Positions 1 to 5,102 of a stretch of DNA of 9,040 nucleotides are shown piece by piece. A model generated the notes under the pieces. It worked only from the letters and a program-made list of their open reading frames with translations. It did no database searches and was not told where the DNA came from. This DNA is from Rhodocyclaceae bacterium (GTDB lineage Bacteria > Pseudomonadota > Gammaproteobacteria > Burkholderiales > Rhodocyclaceae). The DNA lies in NCBI GenBank assembly GCA_018262875.1, contig JADFDL010000052.1:1-9040 (forward strand), given 5' to 3'. Position 1 is the stretch's first letter, and the number at the start of each line of letters is the position of its first letter. A program made the translations under genes and the position numbers.

Positions 1-105
1 CTCTTGATCGTCTCCATACCGAGCGGTGCGCTTGCAAGCGTATTAAAGAGGCCGCCTGACATGCGCACCCCGCCCGCCTTTCCATTCCTCCGTCCGCAGG
101 GGCTT

Positions 106-141
106 CGCCTTGCCGTCGTGTGACGGCGGGCGTTTCTTTTT
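106..141 (+). terminator. Intrinsic terminator or attenuator
   Basis: The sequence shows a GC stem directly followed by a T tract. CGCC (106-109) pairs with GGCG (129-132), and GCCGTC (112-117) pairs with GACGGC (122-127) around the loop GTGT, with only TT/G unpaired between the two helices. The tract TTTCTTTTT fills 133-141. This is the classic Rho-independent form. It ends 13 bases before the Shine-Dalgarno sequence of the next gene, leaving no room for a promoter, so it either ends an upstream unit with read-through or acts as a conditional attenuator for the genes that follow. Confidence 0.65.
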
Positions 142-165
142 CGATCTTCAAGCAAGGAGTTCATC

Positions 166-393
166 ATGTACCAGGACCCTTCAAAAATCCGCGATCACAT
201 CGTGAAGATCCGACTCAACGACGCGGAGTCTGACTTGATCGATGCGCTTGTGAATTTCACCGGCGAGCAGAAGGCCGCGTTGCTTCGGGAGATGCTTCTC
301 GATCAGGCGCGTCATGTGCTCATCGGTGAGGCTGATTTTGGCCGACCGGAGCGCGAAAGCGAAGTCCCTGAACCCGCCCTGTTGAGCGCCTGA
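166..393 (+). CDS. Small ribbon-helix-helix-like phage protein
   Basis: This 75-aa protein has an ATG start behind a strong AAGGAG at 154-159, six bases upstream. Residues 10-18 (DHIVKIRLN) look like the single beta strand of a ribbon-helix-helix fold. Two predicted helices follow (about 19-31 and 33-52), with the pattern NDAESDLIDAL then GEQKAALLREMLLDQA. That arrangement is typical of small dimeric DNA-binding or relaxosome-type proteins, and similar short ORFs are common in proteobacterial prophages. The C-terminal tail (about 55-75) is acidic and proline-containing, probably disordered. It is the first gene after the terminator and is followed by a second protein of similar style. A regulatory DNA-binding role is inference; no specific target or family name can be assigned. 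Confidence 0.6.
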   Translation: MYQDPSKIRDHIVKIRLNDAESDLIDALVNFTGEQKAALLREMLLDQARHVLIGEADFGRPERESEVPEPALLSA

Positions 394-407
394 GAGGGCC
401 CTCGAAA

Positions 408-614
408 GTGCCTATTAAGGGCCATGGGGGAAGGCTTGCGTTCGATGTGGCGCTATCCGCATCGGAGCGCGATCTCGTGGCGGCGATCGCGGCGCGCCAT
501 GGTATTTCGATCGATGAGGCGTCGGCGCGCCTGGTGTCCGATGCGCTGGCGCGGCGTGTTCGCCGTCGCACCGGCAAGAGCCCGGCGCGCGTTTTTCCGC
601 TGAGGAAAAAATGA
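408..614 (+). CDS. Small basic helical phage protein, GTG start
   Basis: This 68-aa protein starts at GTG (408). No in-frame ATG exists nearby, and a purine-rich GAGAGGG lies about nine bases upstream. Residues 9-16 (RLAFDVAL) could be a beta strand, followed by helices ASERDLVAAIAARHG and IDEASARLVSDALARRV, again a ribbon-helix-helix-like outline. The tail (residues 50-68) is strongly basic, with RRVRRRTGKSPARVFPLRKK, suggesting nucleic-acid contact. It may be a distant relative of the preceding protein. Its stop (612-614) overlaps the start of the next small ORF in the string ATGATGA. The function is unknown, and DNA binding is inferred from charge and fold outline only. Confidence 0.55.
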   Translation: MPIKGHGGRLAFDVALSASERDLVAAIAARHGISIDEASARLVSDALARRVRRRTGKSPARVFPLRKK

Positions 615-754
615 TGACAACGAAAAATCTTTTCCCCGCTCCCCTTGTTGAGATTGATGCGAGAAAACCGGCATCGGGTCCTTCTACGATCTTCCCGTTA
701 AAGGGTAATGCAAAGCTGGCGGTCGCTTTAGGGCGCGAAATTCGGGGTAACTGA
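611..754 (+). CDS. 47-aa hypothetical protein, translationally coupled
   Basis: A short frame begins ATG ATG ACA at 611, inside the stop of the preceding gene (ATGATGA), with TGAGGA just upstream as a plausible ribosome site. It encodes MMTTKNLFPAPLVEIDAR and continues to a stop at 752-754. The next gene starts one base later at 756, so the ORF fills the gap exactly between two coupled genes, which is the best argument that it is real. Residues 28-44 (IFPLKGNAKLAVALGRE) could form a strand followed by a helix. There are no cysteines, signal peptide or membrane segment. No family is recognised. Confidence 0.5.
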   Translation: MMTTKNLFPAPLVEIDARKPASGPSTIFPLKGNAKLAVALGREIRGN

Positions 755-755
755 A

Positions 756-1583
756 ATGCTGTACGTCGAGATCAGAGGGCTCAAGGAATTGCAGCAGCGC
801 GTCGATGATACGGCGAAAAAGCATGTCCCATTTGCGACGGCGCTGGCGTTGACGCGGACTGCTGGGGCAGCGAAGGAAAAAACCGTGCGGGAGATGCAGC
901 AGAAGCTGCATATGCCTACCGACTACACGCTGAACAGCCTGTTTGTCAAGCCGGCGACGAAATCAAAGCTGTGGTCGATGGTGTACGTGAAGGATTTCGG
1001 ACGAATCAGCACGGGGAAAAGGAGTGGAAAAGTAGGAAAGAGTCAGGCCGAGGTACTCGGCCATCTTTTCACGGGCGGGAACCGCGCTGAGAAGGGGTTC
1101 GAGCGCGTGCTGCACCGAATGGGTTTGCTTCCCGATGGCATGTCGATCGTGCCTGGGGAGGGTGCGCCACTGGATGGAAACGGGAATATCCCGAATGGTT
1201 TTTACATGCAGATGATGTCCTACTTCAAGATGAACATGTCTTCCAATGACTGGATGACGGATAAATCTAGGGGGCGGTTCGAGAATCGGCTTGGCAAGAA
1301 GCTCGCGGGGAATGTGCAGTTTTTCGTTTCGCGCGGTACCGGAAACTGGTTCGGGCGCGGGGCGTGGCGGTATGGGCGCATGCAGAATCTTCCGCCGGGA
1401 ATCTGGCAGCGGGTCAGTTATGGGCATGGCGGGTCATCGATCAAGCCGGTCATCATGTTTGTCCGGAAGCCGACCTATCGGAAGTATTTCAACCTCGAAA
1501 TTATAGCGAAAACGGCGGTAGATGAGAGATACGCGATTGAGTTCAATAATGCGTTGTCATATGCGATGGAGACGGCGCGGTGA
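756..1583 (+). CDS. Phage protein, minor-tail-Z-like family
   Basis: This is a 275-aa protein with an ATG start one base after the previous stop; GGGGTAA upstream is a modest ribosome site. The N-terminal block resembles minor tail protein Z-like and related prophage families: GLKELQQRV at 8-16, then HVPFATALALTRTAGAAKE at 23-41. The middle carries further motifs I associate with the same uncharacterised prophage proteins: PTDYTLNSLFVKPATKSK (54-71), GGNRAEKGFERVL (107-119), PPGIWQR (213-219) and the C-terminal PVIMFVRKPTYRKYF (231-245). No signal peptide or membrane segment is seen. Its GC content looks lower than that of the following primase gene (for example the AT-richer stretch near 1480-1560), hinting at separate acquisition. 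A structural role is inferred from resemblance. Its place directly ahead of a replication gene is odd for a tail protein, so an early or DNA-related role is not excluded. Confidence 0.5.
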   Translation: MLYVEIRGLKELQQRVDDTAKKHVPFATALALTRTAGAAKEKTVREMQQKLHMPTDYTLNSLFVKPATKSKLWSMVYVKDFGRISTGKRSGKVGKSQAEVLGHLFTGGNRAEKGFERVLHRMGLLPDGMSIVPGEGAPLDGNGNIPNGFYMQMMSYFKMNMSSNDWMTDKSRGRFENRLGKKLAGNVQFFVSRGTGNWFGRGAWRYGRMQNLPPGIWQRVSYGHGGSSIKPVIMFVRKPTYRKYFNLEIIAKTAVDERYAIEFNNALSYAMETAR

Positions 1584-4228
1584 ATTATCTCAACTACGAC
1601 GACGTCCGGGCGCAGTTGCAGAGCGCGGGTCTGATCCTCGACGGTCCGCTTGAGCTGGCGAAGGGGAAGAAGTCTGTCCGGTGCAAGGTCGATGGCATGG
1701 GCAGCGAGAAGCGCGGCTGGTATCGGCTGTACGAGTGGGAGATGAACCCCGGAGAGTGGATGCTGGTCGGCAGTTTCGGGGTGTTCCAGGGCGACGATGC
1801 GGGTTCGCAGAAGATCGAGCTGTCGAAGCGCTGCGACGATTGCGGCCACGAGATGCCGATCCGCGAGAAGGCGTGCCCGAAGTGCGGCGGGAAGAAGGCG
1901 AAGAAGCGCGAGCTTTCCGAAGAGCAGAAAAAGGCGCTGCGCGACCGGGTCATGGAGGACCGGAAGCGCATGGAGGCCGAGCGCGAGGCCGAGAGCCACC
2001 GGGCGGCGCAGTGGGCCGGCGCGGTGTGGCGCGCGAGCCGGGAGGCGGCGCCGGGCGAGATCGAATATCTGACGCGCAAGCATATCGCCGGCACCGGCGG
2101 CGCGCGCATCTTCGAGAGCAACGACGGCGTCATGCTCGATGGCGCGGAGAAAGAGGATTATCAGTACCTGGCGCAGTTCCATGGCGCCATGGTTTTCCCG
2201 ATGTGCGACACGCGGGGCATGGTGTTCGGCGTGCAATTCATCCTGTCGCGCGAACTCCACAAGGAGCGCATCGCGCGCACCGAGCGGGACAAGGAATACT
2301 GGCCGGCGGGCATGAGCAAGCAGGGCAAGTATTGGCTGATCGGGAGCGCGCCGACGCGCCTGTGCCTTATCGCGGAGGGATTCGCCACGGCGATGAGCCT
2401 GCATGAGGCGACCGGGCAGACGGTGGCGGTCGCCTTCGACGCGGGCAACCTCGGCGAGGTGGCGCGCACGTTGAAAAAACACTACAAGAACCGGCCGCGA
2501 TTGCTGATTTGCGCGGACGACGACTGGCTCCAGCGGTGCGGCGAGTGCAAGAAGCTGACACTTTCGGCCGATCCGCTGTGCCGGAATTGCGGAAAACCGC
2601 ACGGAAAATCCAACGGGGGTATCAAGCGCGCATCCGAAGCGGCGCTGGCCCTCGATTGCGCCTATGTCGCGCCTGTTTTCTCGGCGCCGCGGCCCGAAGA
2701 TCGCAAGGGGCTGACCGATTTCAACGATTTGCACGCGCTCGAAGGAATTCAGGCGGTGCGCGCGCAGATCGAGGCGAAGCTGGCCGCGCTGAAGTGGGTC
2801 GCCTCCGATCCGGTGTCTGGGGTGGCGCCGTCAGGCGCGGGAATCTCGCAACAGGGGGGCGGGGATGGCGCAAGCGCTTCGGAATTTCATGAGCGGCGGG
2901 GGGCGGTGTCCGTCCTTCCGCTCGATGAGGCGATCGCGCGGTTCGTGCCGCTCGACGATGGCACGGGCAAGCATCTGTTCGACACCTGGACCAACAAGGT
3001 CGCGCTGAAAGATCAGCTCGTCGCGCTGCTTCCGGCGGGCGTGCGCATGGATGATGTGAAGCGGCATCCCGAATGGCAGCGCCGCGGCGCGTTCTATCTC
3101 GATCAGGTGGGGTTCGATCCGTCCGGCAATGACCGGAATGTCAAGCTCAACACCTGGAAGGGCTGGCCGTTGGTGCCGAAAGAAGGCTCCTGCGATCGCC
3201 TGCTCGAACTGCTGGCGTATCTCTGCAACCACGAGGAAAACCGGCCCGATCTTTTTCAGTGGGTGCTGCGCTGGATGGCGTACCCGCTGCAACATCCCGG
3301 CGCGAAGATGGCCAGCGCGATCATTCTGCACGGCCCGCAGGGCACCGGGAAAAGCACGGTGTTCCAGACGCTGGCGAAGATCTACGGCGACTATGCCACG
3401 GTGCTCAACCAGCGCGGCCTCGAAGACAAGTTCAACGCGGACTGGTCGGATTCAAAGCTGCTGATCGTCGCCGAGGAAGTCGTCACGCGTCAGGAGATGT
3501 GGCACATCAAGAACGAGCTGAAGGAACTCGTCACCGGCGAATGGATACGCATCAATCCGAAGAACATCGCAGCCTACCGGCAGCGCAACCAGATCAACAT
3601 CATCTATCTGTCGAACGACAAGCAGCCGCTGCCGCTGGAAAACGACGACCGGCGCCACTGCGTGATCTGGACGCCGCAGATGCTCGACGAGTCGTTCTAT
3701 GACGACGTGTTCCTTGAGCTTGAGCATGGCGGCGTCGAAGCGTTCTACCACTATCTGCTCAATATCGACCTGGGGGACTTCCATCCGAAGAAGCGCCCGC
3801 CGATGACCGAGGCGAAGAAGAGTCTGATTCTGCTCTCACAGCCCTCGGAATTGAGGTTCATCACCGAATGGATCAACGGCGACACGGAATATCCGGTGTC
3901 CCCGTGCCTGGCGGCGGACCTGTATGCGTCCTACCTGCGATGGTGCCGGCACAATGGGGAATCCCGACCGCGGCCGTCGAATCACTTCCATGGCGAGATC
4001 GCGCGCATGCCCGGCTGGGAGAAAAAGAAATGCCGGGTCTATACGGACTGCAATTTCGACGGAAAGGCGGAGCCCAAGCCGATCGTCATTCCGCCGCTGA
4101 CGGTCCTTCAGGCCGTCGGGCGGACCATGCCGGAGGGTGCGGTGCAATCCGAATGGCTGACCGGCTGCATCGTCGAATTTTCGACGGCCATGAGCAAGGG
4201 TGAGTCGAAATGGGCGGCAAACGGATGA
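1580..4228 (+). CDS. Toprim primase fused to DUF5906/D5-type helicase
   Basis: This 882-aa protein starts at GTG in a GTGA overlap with the preceding stop; GGAGA sits 7 bases upstream. From the N terminus: a short N-terminal domain; a zinc ribbon with C85, C88, C99 and C102; a charged helical segment (110-145); and a Toprim domain with catalytic EGFATA (E266) and ADDD (D313-D315). Directly after the aspartates lies a second CxxC...CxxC knuckle (C320, C323, C334, C337), then GLTDFNDLHAL (377-387). A Gly/Ser-rich linker (about 408-440) leads to a superfamily 3/AAA+ helicase with Walker A GPQGTGKS (585-592), Walker B LLIVAEE (627-633), sensor-1 LSND (677-680) and an arginine-finger-like DDRR (689-692). 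The family synthesises primers and unwinds DNA at the phage fork. Family assignment is strong; the exact primer chemistry is inferred. Confidence 0.93.
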   Translation: MNYLNYDDVRAQLQSAGLILDGPLELAKGKKSVRCKVDGMGSEKRGWYRLYEWEMNPGEWMLVGSFGVFQGDDAGSQKIELSKRCDDCGHEMPIREKACPKCGGKKAKKRELSEEQKKALRDRVMEDRKRMEAEREAESHRAAQWAGAVWRASREAAPGEIEYLTRKHIAGTGGARIFESNDGVMLDGAEKEDYQYLAQFHGAMVFPMCDTRGMVFGVQFILSRELHKERIARTERDKEYWPAGMSKQGKYWLIGSAPTRLCLIAEGFATAMSLHEATGQTVAVAFDAGNLGEVARTLKKHYKNRPRLLICADDDWLQRCGECKKLTLSADPLCRNCGKPHGKSNGGIKRASEAALALDCAYVAPVFSAPRPEDRKGLTDFNDLHALEGIQAVRAQIEAKLAALKWVASDPVSGVAPSGAGISQQGGGDGASASEFHERRGAVSVLPLDEAIARFVPLDDGTGKHLFDTWTNKVALKDQLVALLPAGVRMDDVKRHPEWQRRGAFYLDQVGFDPSGNDRNVKLNTWKGWPLVPKEGSCDRLLELLAYLCNHEENRPDLFQWVLRWMAYPLQHPGAKMASAIILHGPQGTGKSTVFQTLAKIYGDYATVLNQRGLEDKFNADWSDSKLLIVAEEVVTRQEMWHIKNELKELVTGEWIRINPKNIAAYRQRNQINIIYLSNDKQPLPLENDDRRHCVIWTPQMLDESFYDDVFLELEHGGVEAFYHYLLNIDLGDFHPKKRPPMTEAKKSLILLSQPSELRFITEWINGDTEYPVSPCLAADLYASYLRWCRHNGESRPRPSNHFHGEIARMPGWEKKKCRVYTDCNFDGKAEPKPIVIPPLTVLQAVGRTMPEGAVQSEWLTGCIVEFSTAMSKGESKWAANG

Positions 4229-4521
4229 AAATCGCCCAAAACCCCCTCGTGTTCCGGGTCTGTTCCGGGTACCCGGAACGCGTTTCGACCTTGCGGGACA
4301 AGGCTGTTCCGGGTGTTCCGGGTGTTCCGGGTTCCCCGCGCGTGTACACGCGAACGCATTTTATTTTTTTACACGCGTGCGCGCAGATTTGTTTCTCGCG
4401 TGCACGCGGAAGGTACACCCGGAACACCCGGAACAGCCTTGCGGTTATTGGGCAAATCGCGTTCCGGGTACCCGGAACAGACCCGGAACAGACCCGGAAC
4501 GCGAAAAGGAAGGGCGAATGA
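4225..4521 (+). CDS. Possible 98-aa ORF across the iteron array
   Basis: This frame starts at ATG 4225 in an ATGA overlap with the primase stop and ends at 4519-4521 in an ATGA overlap with the small terminase start. An in-frame ATG at 4210 is an alternative. Its product is repeat-driven: VFRVCSG, AVPGVPGVPGSPR, RYTRNTRN and FRVPGTDPEQTRN are direct readings of the 9-bp units. The AT-rich centre gives a short hydrophobic stretch THFIFLHACAQICF. All three + frames stay open for long distances here because the repeats contain no stop codons, so openness alone proves little. The exact couplings at both ends are the only argument for translation. It is most likely a by-product of the DNA repeats. 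Confidence 0.2.
   Translation: MKIAQNPLVFRVCSGYPERVSTLRDKAVPGVPGVPGSPRVYTRTHFIFLHACAQICFSRARGRYTRNTRNSLAVIGQIAFRVPGTDPEQTRNAKRKGE
4250..4500. repeat. Palindromic iteron array: candidate origin or packaging site
   Basis: Twelve exact copies of GTTCCGGGT or its complement are visible. Forward copies start at 4251, 4262, 4306, 4315, 4324 and 4461. Reverse copies start at 4271, 4417, 4426, 4470, 4481 and 4492. They form one large inverted repeat: 4250-4282 is perfectly complementary to 4458-4490 (33 bp) and 4299-4325 to 4415-4441 (27 bp), with 16 unpaired bases on each side between the two. GTTCCGGGTACCCGGAAC occurs in full on both arms (4262-4279 and 4461-4478). The centre has an AT-rich run (4358-4373) flanked by other palindromes. 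It lies between the helicase and small terminase genes. A replication origin (iterons plus an unwinding region) or a terminase-binding site is inferred; a mobile repeat is the alternative. Confidence 0.85.
4339..4408. repeat. Central CGCGTG palindromes around an AT-rich core
   Basis: Inside the loop of the large inverted repeat is a second motif family. CGCGTGTACACGCG (4339-4352) is a perfect 14-bp palindrome and CGCGTGCACGCG (4397-4408) a perfect 12-bp one. A further related half-site, ACACGCGTGCGCGC, lies at 4371-4384. Between the first palindrome and the half-site is a T-rich run (TTTTATTTTTTTACA region, about 4359-4373). The two palindromes sit roughly symmetrically about the dyad centre near 4370, which suggests dimer-binding sites flanking an easily melted segment. 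The binding role is inference. Confidence 0.6.
4506..4514 (+). promoter_or_regulatory. Ribosome binding site fixing the terS start
   Basis: AAGGAAGGG lies 3 to 11 bases before the tandem ATGs at 4518 and 4521. It supports starting the small terminase here rather than at the far-upstream in-frame ATG at 4200, which would add about 106 residues read from the repeat array and lies inside the primase gene. Confidence 0.7.
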
Positions 4522-5102
4522 TGGGGCGCGACGCCATTTTCCTGACGAAGAAACAATTCGCCGATCAGCAGGGATGGTCGCCGTCGTATGTCACCGAGCT
4601 GGCGAAGACCGGCCGGCTCGTGCTCAACGAGAAAGGGCGCGTCAATGTCCAGGCCAGCCTGGCGCGCATCCGCGAGACGGCGGCGGGAACGCATCCGCAT
4701 GTTGCCGAGCGCCATGCTTCGGCCCGAGGCAAGACAGCGCCGGGAGGCGGACCGGAAAGCGGCAAGGAAGAGGGCATCCCGACGCCGCCCACCAGCGAGG
4801 ACGGCCGGCTGGCCGTGCGCAAGTACCGCGAACTGATCACCGGAGAAGACCGCAAGATCGACCTGGGCCTGCTCAAGGGGGATCTGCTGCACCGGGCAGA
4901 GGCCGATCACCTGTGGCACGACATGGGCGTGGCGATCCGCGCCGGCATCGAGGCAGCGATGGAACGGCTGGCGCCCCGGCTTGCGGCCAGCACGGACGCG
5001 AAGATCATCGCGAAGGAAATCGGCGAGACGCTGCGCGACGAGCGGCGCAAGGTCAAGCGGCTGCTGATTTCGGCCCTCCGGCAGGCAAGGATGGCGCCAT
5101 GA
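4518..5102 (+). CDS. Terminase small subunit (Nu1-like)
   Basis: This 194-aa protein starts MMGRDAIFLTKKQFADQQGW. I chose 4518 (or 4521) because of the strong ribosome site just upstream. Residues 8-32 form a helix-turn-helix of the lambda gpNu1 type (TKKQFADQQGWSPSYVTELA), with the recognition helix at SPSYVTELAKTG and the wing residues RLVLNEKGRVNV. A flexible Pro/Gly-rich linker (about 55-95) leads to a helical C-terminal domain (98-190; EDRKIDLGLLKGDLLHRAEA and on), as in Nu1/DUF1441-type packaging proteins. In lambda the N-terminal domain binds repeated cosB sites upstream of its own gene, and the C-terminal half contacts the large subunit. Here an iteron array lies immediately upstream, which fits such binding, but that is inference. 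The stop overlaps the large-subunit start (ATGA at 5099). Confidence 0.8.
   Translation: MMGRDAIFLTKKQFADQQGWSPSYVTELAKTGRLVLNEKGRVNVQASLARIRETAAGTHPHVAERHASARGKTAPGGGPESGKEEGIPTPPTSEDGRLAVRKYRELITGEDRKIDLGLLKGDLLHRAEADHLWHDMGVAIRAGIEAAMERLAPRLAASTDAKIIAKEIGETLRDERRKVKRLLISALRQARMAP

Noticed and set aside
1..123. Possible 3' end of an upstream gene (one frame stopping at 57-59, another at 121-123) and a 20-codon frame from ATG 61.
   Set aside because: Both partial frames are short, give no recognisable residues, and codon composition does not separate them; the window starts too close to decide.
394..403. 10-bp palindrome GAGGGCCCTC between the first two small genes.
   Set aside because: It is short, overlaps the ribosome site of the second gene and has no T tract; chance in GC-rich DNA is adequate.
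1475..2734. Long open frame on the minus strand (419 codons).
   Set aside because: It is antisense to the well-supported primase and the end of the preceding gene, with Ala/Arg/Leu-rich composition typical of GC-rich shadow frames.
4250..4500. CRISPR array.
   Set aside because: Units are only 9 bp, lie in both orientations and are adjacent or 2 bases apart without spacer-length unique segments; no cas genes.
4200..4517. In-frame N-terminal extension of the small terminase back to ATG 4200.
   Set aside because: It would be translated from the repeat array and overlap the primase gene. The strong ribosome site at 4506-4514 and the helix-turn-helix beginning right after 4518 place the start there.
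4313..5098. In-frame extension of the large terminase back to ATG 4313.
   Set aside because: It lies over the small terminase gene in another frame, with Arg/Gly/Pro-rich shadow composition; ATGA coupling and AAGGA at 5087-5091 support 5099.
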